DNA from: Photorhabdus laumondii subsp. laumondii
GTDB lineage: Bacteria; Pseudomonadota; Gammaproteobacteria; Enterobacterales; Enterobacteriaceae
DNA: 64,000 nucleotides
Reading direction: 5' to 3'
Assembly (NCBI RefSeq): GCF_003343245.1
Contig: NZ_CP024901.1
Location: 248,001-312,000, forward strand
The notes below the pieces were generated by a model that was not told the origin of the DNA, searched no databases, and worked only from the letters and a program-made list of their open reading frames with translations. Positions 35,190 to 45,576 of this stretch are shown here, piece after piece (positions within the stretch are counted from its first letter, which is position 1; every line of letters begins with the position of its first letter). A program made the position numbers and the translations under genes.

Positions 35190-37928
35190 ATGAAAGTGTT
35201 GATTCCGGCAATAAGCTGTCGTTCAAAACGGCCGTTTACTTGTTGTCGTTGTGTAAATCAAGGTATTTCTACCTCTCTTACCCTATCAAAGCACCAAATG
35301 GGGGGTTCTCTCGTTTTTTGTCGGGTGATGCTGGTATTTCTGACGGGATGGAGCGCTCATGCAACAGCGCGTGATTATTTTGATCCGGCTTTATTGGGCT
35401 TTGGTTCGAATTCCGGTCAACCGGTAGACTTATCACAGTTTGAGACCGTAGGAGGTCAGGCACCGGGAACTTACCGTGTTGATATCTACGTGAATGGTAC
35501 TTTTTTTGATACGCGTGATATTACGTTCCAGCGTCATGGCGAGGGTAATGCCGAGCTGACGCCGGTACTTACCCCAGATTTGTTGGAAGCGGCTGGTGTT
35601 AATATCAGCGGCATACCAGCGTTGAAAGCATTGCCGGTGGATAAGCCGATAGAGAGTCCGTTGGGTAAATTGATTCCCCAAGCGGCGGCCCGCTTGAACT
35701 TTTCCCAGATGCGGCTGAATGTGAGCGTACCCCAAATAGCGATGAAGCCTTCAACGAATGGCTTGGTTGATCCGACGTTATGGCAGGAGGGCATTCCGGC
35801 TTTTTTACTGAACTACAGCATCAATGGCAGCCAGAATCAACGCTCACAATTTGGTAATAAACAGACTAATCAGAGTCTGTTCGGTAGCTTCAATTCTAGA
35901 TTGAATCTGGGGGCCTGGCGTCTTCGGAATACGGCGACTTATTCTTATAGCAGTCAAACTGATAACCGGTATGACTCATTCGATGACGCAGTGAAAAAAA
36001 CGACCGAATCCCAGCAACGTTGGAACTTTCAGCAAACCTATTTGCAGCGGGACGTGGTGGCGTTACGCAGTGATCTGACGATAGGGGATACCTCGACCGG
36101 TAGTGTGGCAGGTCAGGTATTTGATGGTTTTCCTTATCGTGGTATTGGGCTTGCCACTAGTGACCCGATGATGCCCGGCAGGCTGAGTGGTTTTGCGCCG
36201 ATTATCAGTGGGATAGCTAAATCCAATGCTCAGATTACGGTGACGCAGAATGGCAGTGTGATTTATCAAACCAACGTGGCACCCGGTCCATTTCGTATCA
36301 CAGACTTAGTGGGCAGCAGTGTCGGAGGCGACTTGCAGGTAACGATAACTGAGGCCGATGGTACTCACCATGGGTTCACTCAGGCTTATTCCAGTCTGCC
36401 TATGATGTTGCGGCAGGGGCAATTCAAGTACGAAGTGGCCGCCGGGCGTTATTACAGTAGTGGATATGGCAGCGGCATACGTAAGCCGGTGTTTGGTATG
36501 GCCTCGATGATTTACGGTCTGCCTGGTAACGTCACGTTATACGGTGGTGGCCTGGTGGCGCAATCGTACCAATCCGCGGCGCTGGGAACCGGGCTCTCTC
36601 TGGGCATGATGGGGGCGTTATCTGCGGATATCACGACTTCCCGGACTCGGTTACAAAATACGCCTGACATCCTGCGTGGGGAATCTTACCGCGCTAAATA
36701 TTCGAAAAGCATGCTGACCACTGGCACGACGGTGGATTTAACCGCGTACCGCTATTCCACACGTAATTACCTGAGTTTTTCGGATGCGAACACTCAAGGC
36801 TACAGTGTTTGGGGAGAACTCCCTTCTTGGATGTCTGAGCGGCGACGCAGTAGTTGGCAGATGCGACTGAGCCAGTCATTGCCCGGTAACTATTCTCTGT
36901 GGCTCAGTGGTCAGCGGGATAACTACTGGGGAAGCTCTAAAACTAACACCACCCTATCGATGGGATTGAATGGTTCTTTCTACCGTGTGGGCTGGGGGCT
37001 TAATTACAGCATTGATCGCATGCGCGGTAACGGCGACTGGCCTGAAAATCGGCAAATTTCGTTGAACGTAAACGTTCCTCTGAGTCTGTTTGGCTCCTAT
37101 GCGGCGCTGAATAATGCGTATGCTAACTATAGTTTTTCCCGTGATAGTACGGGACGCAGTAATAACCAGTTGGGCATAGGCGGATCGGTGCTGGATGATA
37201 ATAGTCTGTCTTGGAACGTATCGCAGAGTCAGGCGAATAAAGGGAGAGGGCGCAGCGGGTCAGTGTCAATGGGATATCTTGGTTCCTTTGGGCAAGCCAA
37301 CTTGGGATACAACTACGATTCATGGGGGGGACGTGGTGTGAACTACGGGTTTAGTGGAGGGCTGATTGCACATCAGCATGGCGTTACTTTGGCATCGCGT
37401 ATTGGTGATGCTGCTGTATTAGTGCGGACATCGGGGGTTGCAGGTATTCGTGTGATGAATTCCAGTTCGGTGACTACTAATCGCTGGGGATATGCGGTTG
37501 TGCCTTATGCCCAGACGTACAGCCGTAATAGTATCAGTTTAGATCCGTCATCGCTGCCGGAAGGGGCTGACATGGCACAGGGTAGCAAGAACGTATTCCC
37601 GACGAGTGGTGCGGTTGTGATGGTGGATTACCCCGTGCGTATTGGGCAGCAGTTGCTGATGAATTTGACCTATAACGGTAAGCCCGTGCCGTTTGGGGCA
37701 ATGGCGGGGCTTAAAGGGGATACAGACACAAATCTGGCCGCGATAGTCGGGGAGGGCGGACAAGTGTATCTGAGTGGTATGCCACCCAGCGGGGTACTGA
37801 AAGTGAAGTGGGGCAGTACACCGGACAAGCAGTGCGAGGTGGCATTTAACCTGGGGCCCCCTCCGGTAAAGGCGAAGGCAGATAAACGCTGGAATCCAAT
37901 GAGGCAATTGAACGAAACCTGTCGTTAA
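35190..37928 (+). CDS. madH: Outer-membrane fimbrial usher
   Basis: A 912-aa FimD/PapC-type usher that receives chaperone-subunit complexes and assembles the fibre. An unusually long basic N-region with several cysteines precedes the signal segment (FCRVMLVFLTGWSAHATA, about 43-60). The periplasmic N-domain starts RDYFDPALLGFG with the PGTYRVDIYVNGTFFDTRDI block. The 24-strand barrel is rich in aromatic strands, and the plug lies near SGIAKSNAQITVTQNGSVIYQTNVAPGPF (about 335-365). C-terminal domains include PFGAMAGLKGD and a terminal Cys pair (KQCEV, ETCR). Several in-frame starts are possible; the first ATG is used. Confidence 0.9.
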   Translation: MKVLIPAISCRSKRPFTCCRCVNQGISTSLTLSKHQMGGSLVFCRVMLVFLTGWSAHATARDYFDPALLGFGSNSGQPVDLSQFETVGGQAPGTYRVDIYVNGTFFDTRDITFQRHGEGNAELTPVLTPDLLEAAGVNISGIPALKALPVDKPIESPLGKLIPQAAARLNFSQMRLNVSVPQIAMKPSTNGLVDPTLWQEGIPAFLLNYSINGSQNQRSQFGNKQTNQSLFGSFNSRLNLGAWRLRNTATYSYSSQTDNRYDSFDDAVKKTTESQQRWNFQQTYLQRDVVALRSDLTIGDTSTGSVAGQVFDGFPYRGIGLATSDPMMPGRLSGFAPIISGIAKSNAQITVTQNGSVIYQTNVAPGPFRITDLVGSSVGGDLQVTITEADGTHHGFTQAYSSLPMMLRQGQFKYEVAAGRYYSSGYGSGIRKPVFGMASMIYGLPGNVTLYGGGLVAQSYQSAALGTGLSLGMMGALSADITTSRTRLQNTPDILRGESYRAKYSKSMLTTGTTVDLTAYRYSTRNYLSFSDANTQGYSVWGELPSWMSERRRSSWQMRLSQSLPGNYSLWLSGQRDNYWGSSKTNTTLSMGLNGSFYRVGWGLNYSIDRMRGNGDWPENRQISLNVNVPLSLFGSYAALNNAYANYSFSRDSTGRSNNQLGIGGSVLDDNSLSWNVSQSQANKGRGRSGSVSMGYLGSFGQANLGYNYDSWGGRGVNYGFSGGLIAHQHGVTLASRIGDAAVLVRTSGVAGIRVMNSSSVTTNRWGYAVVPYAQTYSRNSISLDPSSLPEGADMAQGSKNVFPTSGAVVMVDYPVRIGQQLLMNLTYNGKPVPFGAMAGLKGDTDTNLAAIVGEGGQVYLSGMPPSGVLKVKWGSTPDKQCEVAFNLGPPPVKAKADKRWNPMRQLNETCR

Positions 37929-38045
37929 GATGAGGCAATGTGTTGTGGTTCTGCACTGACAACCTAATGGGGAAAACCATAATTATTAGGAAGAGGACCC
38001 TCTGAAAGGCGGATGTGATTTGGTCGGGATGGGGTGTATCAACGA

Positions 38046-39422
38046 ATGAAAATTTCTAACAGGACAACTGGGAAGTTACTCCCGGTTGGGCAGCCGATGA
38101 AGACGAATAAGACATTTATTAACAAGATAAAACAGGATATGAGTTGGATGGTGGTTCATTGTCGCTGGTGGTCGATGCCGATATGGGTGGGGATGATATG
38201 CCTATCCGTGGGTATCTTTTCTTCTCCCACACTGTTCGCCGCGTCGACAATAAATTGGAATGCTGATCGCGCCATTGACGCTCTGGGGCCTGCTCGAAAG
38301 GTAAAGTGGAGTGACGGAATAATCACTTATCCGGCAACGGGTAAAGCGACCTTAAAAGATGTGTTTCCAACACTGTCTATGCAGTGGGGTAGTAGTAAAA
38401 CGTTGGATCAGGTCAAGTTCCGGCTCAAAGCAGGGCACGGGGAAATTTTTAAAGTCCCGAGAGTGGTTTCAGGCCGTTACGAATGCTCAATTGAAGCCAA
38501 ATTTACAAATGGTCGTCCAGGAGTAGCCATTCCCAAGGAAAACATGGCGGTGGATATCGATGGTACAGGGACAAAGTATTCTAAATCACCAGTAGCGCTC
38601 GTGGCGAGAACTACTGGTAATCAGGATGATGAGAGTGTAGCAAAGGCAGAACTAAGTGACCTTTCTTTTGATGTGTCTTGTCAAGGGGTAAATTTTTCAT
38701 GGGAGCGAAAGGCCGCTGAAAAAGTTGAATTCGAAACCCAGAATGTTAATGCACCTGTGGGTATTTTAATTGATGGAGGGGATTTTATGTGGTGGTCCAG
38801 ACCAATTCTTCCGACTATCAAAGACCCTGTAACAGTGATATCCCCTCCAGAGTGTATTTTTGAAAGTCAGTCTAGTGAGAATTTTGATTTAGGAGAGATT
38901 CGCCGGGAGCCGTCGGACGCGATATTCCCAAAAGAGTTACACCGGGCAACGGTAGGGATATTTGATCTATTGATAAGTGTTGTATGCGATACACCCAATA
39001 AGGACGATACAGGCGTAGCCATTGTGAATTTTTCTACTAAGCATCTCGGTGTTGATGGTAAAAGTATAGTGATGGACACTAATGATGAGACTGGGGGTAA
39101 GGACTTCGATAACGCGTTGGCGATAAAAGTGTTGCCGCGAGTTCTAGGCATACAGACTAAGCTTGTAGGCGGCAACCAGATTGGTCAGCCAGTAACATTT
39201 GGTTCAGCGGCTGACCCTAAAAGTGTGCTGGTTTTTAATGTAGATGATAAGTCAGCCGTGAAAAAAATTAAAAAGGATGAGCACGGCAACGAAATAGGCG
39301 AGTATTATTCTCATCATTCTCTCAACAGGTTTTCTGTGCAGCTTTGGCAAACGAAGGCGATAGACCCCAAGCTTTCTGGTGAGTTCAAAACGTCTATGGA
39401 GGCAACTCTAGTCATGAAATAA
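38046..39422 (+). CDS. madI: Two-domain fimbrial tip adhesin
   Basis: A 458-aa protein following the usher. A long leader (MKISNRTTGKLLPVGQP, then hydrophobic MPIWVGMICLSVGIFSSPTLFAA) precedes an N-terminal receptor-binding domain (about 70-250) with INWNADRAIDALG, PRVVSGRYEC, VSCQGVNFSWERKAAEKVEFE and IKDPVTV. A C-terminal pilin domain follows, starting PECIFESQSSENFDLG and ending MEATLVMK. This is the layout of chaperone-usher tip adhesins. Three free-standing homologues of the N-terminal domain lie at 47.8-51.8 kb. I start at ATG 38046 because those homologues begin with the same MKIS-TTG-L motif; a GTG four codons upstream is in frame. Confidence 0.82.
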   Translation: MKISNRTTGKLLPVGQPMKTNKTFINKIKQDMSWMVVHCRWWSMPIWVGMICLSVGIFSSPTLFAASTINWNADRAIDALGPARKVKWSDGIITYPATGKATLKDVFPTLSMQWGSSKTLDQVKFRLKAGHGEIFKVPRVVSGRYECSIEAKFTNGRPGVAIPKENMAVDIDGTGTKYSKSPVALVARTTGNQDDESVAKAELSDLSFDVSCQGVNFSWERKAAEKVEFETQNVNAPVGILIDGGDFMWWSRPILPTIKDPVTVISPPECIFESQSSENFDLGEIRREPSDAIFPKELHRATVGIFDLLISVVCDTPNKDDTGVAIVNFSTKHLGVDGKSIVMDTNDETGGKDFDNALAIKVLPRVLGIQTKLVGGNQIGQPVTFGSAADPKSVLVFNVDDKSAVKKIKKDEHGNEIGEYYSHHSLNRFSVQLWQTKAIDPKLSGEFKTSMEATLVMK

Positions 39423-39553
39423 CGCTGCGCTGGCAAGGTATTTAAATATGGCATGGTGGCTTAGCCGCCATAGGTATTTCATCTCAATAAATCGCACTAT
39501 TTCATTTCTCATGTGGTAACAAATTGACCCGTTAGTCACCAGTGGAGAGTAAA

Positions 39554-40054
39554 ATGACAATCAATGTTAATGATTCAATGCTGCTTCAGATAAGCGGTAG
39601 CCAGACCGATTTGCCTGGAGGTCAGACTATTACCGGCAAACAAAGTAATCATGGGGATTTTCGGTTGCCGGCCTGTTTGTCTCATTTGAAGGATACACCG
39701 TTGTACATGGCAGTCGCGTATTGGGGATTATTGAAGGGGAGTGGATTTACCAAAAGTGAAATCAGCCAGGTGTTCCGAGTGACAGAACGCCGGGCAACAG
39801 ATGTGATGAATTATATCTACAATGAGCGACGTGATGTGATCGCCTGTGAAAAAGTCTTCTTTCGTGAGAAGCAGGGAAGTCGCCGGCAGATGCTAATTGT
39901 TACGGCCGTCGTTGAACCCATGCCTCAGAAGGGTCAGGCGTCGGTAACGAAAACGGTGAAGTCGACGCGCTCCCGGACATTATCACAAGCTAATCACATG
40001 TGCATTTGGCGCACTTGGTTTTTGCAGCGGGCTTGTGGTCCGTTTATCTCCTGA
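39554..40054 (+). CDS. madJ: Putative CaiF/GrlA-like transcriptional regulator
   Basis: A 166-aa cytosolic protein. The stretch PLYMAVAYWGLLKGSGFTKSEISQVFRVTERRATDVMNYIYNERRDVI (about 52-100) looks like a winged-helix or HTH domain of the CaiF/GrlA type, followed by basic residues. SD GGAGAG lies just before ATG 39554. At the end of the fimbrial operon, it may regulate the operon or coordinate other functions such as motility, as regulators at fimbrial operon ends often do. Family assignment is from memory of the motif and moderately certain. Confidence 0.65.
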   Translation: MTINVNDSMLLQISGSQTDLPGGQTITGKQSNHGDFRLPACLSHLKDTPLYMAVAYWGLLKGSGFTKSEISQVFRVTERRATDVMNYIYNERRDVIACEKVFFREKQGSRRQMLIVTAVVEPMPQKGQASVTKTVKSTRSRTLSQANHMCIWRTWFLQRACGPFIS

Positions 40055-40560
40055 GTCGTATCACACATGTGGCTGTTTGGCGGGATATGATGAAGGGCGA
40101 GTTTTCATCGATTTTGTGTGTGATGCCTTATGGGATGCTGATAAGTCGGATGGTACTGGTTATCGGGATCATATTGTTGGCCGTCTGTGGGTTTTTATTG
40201 GGCAACAAAATTCGCTACTCGCGGTATCCCCGTATGCTGTTAGCGTATTGGTGCCGAACATGGATTTTGCCGCTATTGTTTATCGCTATCGGATTGGTAT
40301 TGATGTTTGGTGTGGGTGAGGAGGGTTGGTTAGACCGCATACTGGATGAGGTTGATTCAGTATTGATTGGTCTGTTCTTTGATAACCGGGATGACGTGCT
40401 GTCAGCCCCGTATCCGCCGCCGGTGTCTTGTGGGTCGGCGGTGGATAGCGCTGTTGATTGTTCACCTGCTGATTTGCACGGGCTATCCGGTTTAGTTTCT
40501 GTTACGACTGACTCGCATCACATCCGGCATGATCCGAATTTTGCGCATAATATTCGCTAA
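40000..40560 (+). CDS. madK: Hypothetical inner-membrane protein
   Basis: A 186-aa frame opening with GTG 40000 inside the end of madJ. It has three hydrophobic segments (about 3-22, 40-68 and 85-107) and then a polar, Asp/Pro-rich tail. The last 69 bp run antisense through the spoT 3' end, so the C-terminal residues (SVTTDSHHIRHDPNFAHNIR) are shared DNA with a conserved gene, and the true end may have been gained when the fimbrial locus landed here. No good SD is seen for the GTG; ATG 40087 is an alternative. Family not recognised; named by position only. Confidence 0.55.
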   Translation: MHLAHLVFAAGLWSVYLLSRITHVAVWRDMMKGEFSSILCVMPYGMLISRMVLVIGIILLAVCGFLLGNKIRYSRYPRMLLAYWCRTWILPLLFIAIGLVLMFGVGEEGWLDRILDEVDSVLIGLFFDNRDDVLSAPYPPPVSCGSAVDSAVDCSPADLHGLSGLVSVTTDSHHIRHDPNFAHNIR

Positions 40561-42609
40561 CTGAATACGGTCTTTAGTCGTGAGCCGGATAAAAGCACAG
40601 TAAACCCGGCCGTCTTTCTCTTCGGTATTCATACTCTGAATATTGGAATTGGCTGCATTAATGGCGGCGGTCAGATTTGCCAGCGCCCCTTGATGGTTAA
40701 ACATGTCCACTTTTATTTCGGCGGTGAAATCGTTATTGATCTCTTGATCCCACTCGACGGCCATAAATTTTTCGGGTTCTTTCTGATAACCACGGATATT
40801 ACGGCAAGACTCATGGTGGATAACCAACCCTTTGCCGGGACTGATATGGGCGATGATAGGGTCACCGGGGATGGGCCGGCAACATTTGGCAAACGTAATC
40901 AGCACACCGTCAGCGCCTTTGATGGGTAATTTACGGGCACCATTGTTGTGATAGGTATTTGTGGTATTTTCTGGCGGCGCGCCTAGCAAATTACGGGCGA
41001 CGACGATACTCATGGTATTGCCAAGCCCGATTTCAGCCAGCAGATCGTCTATTGTCGAGAGTTTCATTCTCGTCAATTCTTTATTGATACTTTCCGGTGG
41101 AATATCAACCAGTTTTTTCCCACTACCCAACGCGTGATTTAACAGGCGACGCCCCAGCCCAATGGAGTCTTCCCGCTTGAGGTTTTTCAACAATTGACGA
41201 ATTTTAGCGCGGGCTTTTGAACTGACGACAAAGTTCAGCCAGGCGGCATTTGGCCGGGCACCCGGCGCGGTAATAATTTCAACGGTTTGGCCGCTGGTAA
41301 GAGACTGAGATAATGGATATGGCTGGCGATCAACCCGTGAGCCAACGCAGGCGTGACCAATATCGGTATGTACGGCGTAAGCAAAATCAACCGGGGTGGC
41401 ACCGGCGGGTAATTCCACAATGCGCCCTTTTGGGGTAAAAACGTAAATCTCATCAGGAAACAGATCAGATTTAACGCTTTCGATAAATTCAAAAGAGCTA
41501 CCGGCACTTTGCTGTAATTCCAGCAGACTTTGCATCCAGCGCTGCGCACGAACTTGCGCGGCGGTACCGGATTCACCTTGTTCTTTATAAGCCCAGTGTG
41601 CCGCGACGCCCATTTCAGCCATTTGATCCATATCTTCGGTGCGGATCTGGACCTCGACTGGCACCCCATGAGGGCCAATCAGGGAAGTGTGCAGGGATTG
41701 ATAGCCATTGGCCTTAGGGATGGCAATGTAATCTTTGACTCTGCCCGGGCGGGGTTTATACAGGCTGTGCATCTGCCCCAAAACCCGATAGCAGATATCA
41801 ACATTATTAACGATGACCCGAAAAGCATAGATATCCATAATTGAATGAAAACGTTGCTCTTTGAGGTGCATTTTCTGGTAAATAGAATAGAGATGTTTTT
41901 CCCTGCCGCTGACTTTGCATTCAATGCCGGCTTCAGTCAGCCTGCCTGCGATTTCAGACAGAATTTTCTGGATCATCTCCTTACGGTTACCCCGGGCCGC
42001 TTTTACCACTTCTTTGATAACCCGGTAGCGGTTAGGGTGAAGGGCCTCAAACCCCAGCTCTTCTAACTCTGTTTTCAGATGATGGATACCCAAACGATGG
42101 GCTAAGGGGCTGTAGATCTCTAACGTTTCCCGGGCGATACGGCGGCGCTTATCTGGGCGTAACGCGCCGAGCGTGCGCATATTGTGGGTACGGTCCGCCA
42201 GTTTGATCAAAATGACGCGGATATCCTGCACCATTGCCATGACCATTTTGCGGAAATTTTCCGCTTGTGCCTCTTTTTTATCGCGGAAATTCAGCTTATC
42301 AAGTTTGGAGACCCCTTCGACTAACCCGGCAACCACCGGGCCGAAAGGCTGGGCGATATCCTGAAAGGTGGCGGGCGTGTCTTCAATAACATCATGCAAC
42401 AAGGCGGCCATCAGCGTTTCATGGTCGAGACGCATCTCGGCTAAAATGCAGGCAACTGCGACAGGATGAGTAATGTAGGGCTCACCGCTGGTACGGGTTT
42501 GCCCTTCATGGGCATCCCGCGCAACAGAGTAAGCCTGCTTGAGGAGCTCAATCTGAGCCCCGGGCAGGTATTTTTGGGCAAGCTGATTCAGGCTTTCGAA
42601 CAGATACAA
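40492..42609 (-). CDS. spoT: Bifunctional (p)ppGpp synthetase/hydrolase SpoT
   Basis: SpoT makes and degrades the alarmone (p)ppGpp. The 705 aa show the HD hydrolase domain with HPVAVACILAEMRLDHETLMAALLHDVIEDT (about 47-76), the synthetase region with YRVLGQMHSLYKPRPGRVKDYIAIPKANGYQSLHT (about 282-316), the TGS domain (IYVFTPKGRIVELPAGATPVDFAYAVH), and a C-terminal ACT domain. It follows rpoZ by 17 bp. trmH, which follows spoT in E. coli, is missing; the fimbrial locus takes its place. Confidence 0.97.
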   Translation of the reverse strand: MYLFESLNQLAQKYLPGAQIELLKQAYSVARDAHEGQTRTSGEPYITHPVAVACILAEMRLDHETLMAALLHDVIEDTPATFQDIAQPFGPVVAGLVEGVSKLDKLNFRDKKEAQAENFRKMVMAMVQDIRVILIKLADRTHNMRTLGALRPDKRRRIARETLEIYSPLAHRLGIHHLKTELEELGFEALHPNRYRVIKEVVKAARGNRKEMIQKILSEIAGRLTEAGIECKVSGREKHLYSIYQKMHLKEQRFHSIMDIYAFRVIVNNVDICYRVLGQMHSLYKPRPGRVKDYIAIPKANGYQSLHTSLIGPHGVPVEVQIRTEDMDQMAEMGVAAHWAYKEQGESGTAAQVRAQRWMQSLLELQQSAGSSFEFIESVKSDLFPDEIYVFTPKGRIVELPAGATPVDFAYAVHTDIGHACVGSRVDRQPYPLSQSLTSGQTVEIITAPGARPNAAWLNFVVSSKARAKIRQLLKNLKREDSIGLGRRLLNHALGSGKKLVDIPPESINKELTRMKLSTIDDLLAEIGLGNTMSIVVARNLLGAPPENTTNTYHNNGARKLPIKGADGVLITFAKCCRPIPGDPIIAHISPGKGLVIHHESCRNIRGYQKEPEKFMAVEWDQEINNDFTAEIKVDMFNHQGALANLTAAINAANSNIQSMNTEEKDGRVYCAFIRLTTKDRIQLANIMRKIRIMPDVMRVSRNRN

Positions 42610-42626
42610 GGCAGACCTACCGTAGA

Positions 42627-42902
42627 TTAACGACGACTTTCCGCGATAGCGGAAACCGCCTGCATTTCTGCGGCTTCCTGCTCTTGTTGTTCCTGGCGCT
42701 CACGTACGTCCAGAATTTTACCGTTGATCAGGCCCTCTTCCACTTCACGCAGAGCGATAACCGTGACTTTATCGTTCTCTTCAGCAACCAGAGGATCTTT
42801 ACCACCTGTTTGCAGTTGACGTGCTCGACGAGCGGCGACCAACACCAGGTCAAAACGGTTACCAATTTTTTCTACAGCGTCTTGAACAGTTACGCGTGCC
42901 AT
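42627..42902 (-). CDS. rpoZ: RNA polymerase omega subunit
   Basis: Omega helps fold and hold the beta' subunit and forms part of a ppGpp site. The 91 aa begin [20 protein letters not shown] and include [17 protein letters not shown], as in E. coli. It lies between gmk and spoT in one operon. Confidence 0.98.
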   Translation of the reverse strand: MARVTVQDAVEKIGNRFDLVLVAARRARQLQTGGKDPLVAEENDKVTVIALREVEEGLINGKILDVRERQEQQEQEAAEMQAVSAIAESRR

Positions 42903-42956
42903 ATGTGTGCGACTCCACAGGTAAAGAAATGACTGGGCATCATACTGAAACTTGGT

Positions 42957-43857
<901 letters not shown>

Positions 43858-43995
43858 ATGAAATACAGTGAGTTCCGCCGATGGCTAATTTCTCAAGGAG
43901 TTTTAATTGTTAAGAAGCACTATAATATCCGACGCATTGAGATGAAAAAGCGCGTTATTTTGAGCGTTTTTACTGTCTTAAAAGGGCAGTGCTAA
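43858..43995 (+). pseudogene. Truncated HicA toxin gene
   Basis: A strong SD (AAAGGAGG) and ATG open MKYSEFRRWLISQGVLIVKK, which matches the N-terminus of HicA mRNA interferases. Similarity stops after about 20 residues, before the catalytic His-containing GSHFK-like stretch, and the frame runs on into unrelated DNA to a stop at 43993-43995. It is broken where the tnpB fragment begins. No hicB follows. Confidence 0.7.
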
Positions 43996-44201
43996 CCGCG
44001 GCAAGGCCCGATTACGTCTGGCGGCAGTCCATGAGCGGGCGGATCTGGCAATGCCCTTTCTGTCGAGTCGAACATAACCGCGATATCAATGCGGCGATCA
44101 ACATCCAGCGCAAGGGCATAACAGCATTACAGGCGGCGGGACTTGTCGTTTCTGCCCACGGAGGCCAGCGTAAATCCGTCATAAAGACGGTTGCGGCCTG
44201 A
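43978..44201 (+). pseudogene. IS200/IS605-family TnpB remnant
   Basis: The frame at 43989-44201 ends with RIWQCPFCRVEHNRDINAAINIQRKG, the zinc-ribbon and final RuvC Asp region (CPxC...HNRDxNAAxNI) of TnpB, and a normal-looking C-terminus GQRKSVIKTVAA. Upstream, NRGKARLRLAAVHERAD in another frame matches an earlier part of TnpB, so an internal deletion and frameshift have occurred. No tnpA is present. A hairpin-like GCCTCGCTG...CGGCGGGG (about 44210-44240) may be the IS right end. Confidence 0.8.
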
Positions 44202-44280
44202 GAAGTGGGAAGCCTCGCTGTTTTTTTACGGCGGGGAGCAGTCACCGGGTTACAATGAAAGAGTATGGCTTAATCGGCAA

Positions 44281-45576
44281 TTAATCGTATTCACCATGTG
44301 CTTTAATATCCCCGCCTCCCCAGCCAACTCGTTTGCCATTTGTTCGCAAAGCCGTAAAGGCGCTCCCCGATGAGTCTACGCTGACAATATCCTGCAATTT
44401 AGCGATTTCGGGTGGAACAAACCCCCCGGTACTTGGCTTCCCCCAGGCAACGACACTACGGTCCGCCCGCAGGGCCGCGAAAGCAGAATTTGTTGCACTC
44501 AGGCCGACGATATCGTTCAGTTGAGCAACATCGAGTGGGAGTATGCCACCATTATCTAGATCTCCCCAAGCAACGACACTACGGTTTGCCCGTAAGGCCG
44601 AGAAAGCAGAATTTGTCGAACTTAGGCTGACAATATCATTCAGCCGAGCAATTTCTGATGGGACATCATTCCTATCACTCCTTCCCCAAACAACAACGCT
44701 GCGGTTTGCCCGTAGGGCAGCGAAAGCATCATCATTTGTACTTAAACTGACAATATCATTCAGCTGAGCAATATCTGATGGGACATAATTGCTATAACCC
44801 CCTCCCCAGGCAACAACGCTGCGGTTTGCCCGTAGGGCAGCAAAAGCATTATCATTTATACTTAAACTGACAATATCATTCAGCTGAGCGGTTCTTGATG
44901 GGACATAACTATGACTACTGGTCCAAGTAATAATGCTGCGGTCGGCTCGAAAGGCGACGAAACTATTATATGCTGAACTTAAACTGACAATATTGTTCAG
45001 TTGAGTAATATCAGGTGGGAGTTCGCCACCGTAGTCCGCATCCCCCCAAGTAACGACGCTACGGTCGGCTCGCAAGGCGGCGAAAGCAGCATATGCTGAA
45101 CTTAAACTGACAATATCGTTCAGTTGAGTAATATCAGGTGGGAGTTCGCCACCGTAGCCCGCACTCCCCCAAGTAACGACGCTACGGTCGGCTCGCAAGG
45201 CGGCGAAAGCAGCATATGTTGAACTTAAACTGACAATATCGTTCAGTTCAGCAATTTCAGGTGGGATTTTGCCACCGTAGCCCGCACTCCCCCAAGCAAC
45301 GACGCTGCGGTCGGCTCGCAGGGCGGCGAAAGCAGCATATGTTGCACTTAAACTGACAATATCGTTCAGTTGAGCAATCTCAGGTGGGAGTTCTCCACCG
45401 TAGCGCGCATCCCCCCAGGCAACGATATGACCATTTTGTAATAATATGGCGGTTCCAGAGTTATTAGAGTCTATGACGCCATTGCTATCATAGCTGATAG
45501 CTTTGCTTCCAGATCGTTGTTTGATAAAAGTGTCTTTGGTCTCTGTGCTGAATGAGAACTCGTTATGTTGATTCAT
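44281..45576 (-). CDS. RCC1-like repeat protein 1
   Basis: A 431-aa protein. After about 45 N-terminal residues it consists of ten repeats of about 40 aa with the pattern AFAALRADRSVVAWG...GG-PPEIAQLNDIVSLS, the last one ending in GGGDIKAHGEYD. The G/ALR-(D/N)-SVV-WG core resembles RCC1/ALS2-type beta-propeller repeats, so a propeller is likely. There is no signal peptide. Repeats 2-4 are nearly identical in DNA. RCC1-like proteins in host-associated bacteria can be effectors acting on small GTPases; no such role is shown here. SD GGAGAG precedes the ATG. A paralogue lies immediately upstream. Confidence 0.78.
   Translation of the reverse strand: MNQHNEFSFSTETKDTFIKQRSGSKAISYDSNGVIDSNNSGTAILLQNGHIVAWGDARYGGELPPEIAQLNDIVSLSATYAAFAALRADRSVVAWGSAGYGGKIPPEIAELNDIVSLSSTYAAFAALRADRSVVTWGSAGYGGELPPDITQLNDIVSLSSAYAAFAALRADRSVVTWGDADYGGELPPDITQLNNIVSLSSAYNSFVAFRADRSIITWTSSHSYVPSRTAQLNDIVSLSINDNAFAALRANRSVVAWGGGYSNYVPSDIAQLNDIVSLSTNDDAFAALRANRSVVVWGRSDRNDVPSEIARLNDIVSLSSTNSAFSALRANRSVVAWGDLDNGGILPLDVAQLNDIVGLSATNSAFAALRADRSVVAWGKPSTGGFVPPEIAKLQDIVSVDSSGSAFTALRTNGKRVGWGGGDIKAHGEYD

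Noticed and set aside
45000..45400. Regular 120-bp repeats as a CRISPR array
   Set aside because: The repeats are in frame, contiguous and translate into RCC1-like units; there are no short repeats with unique spacers.
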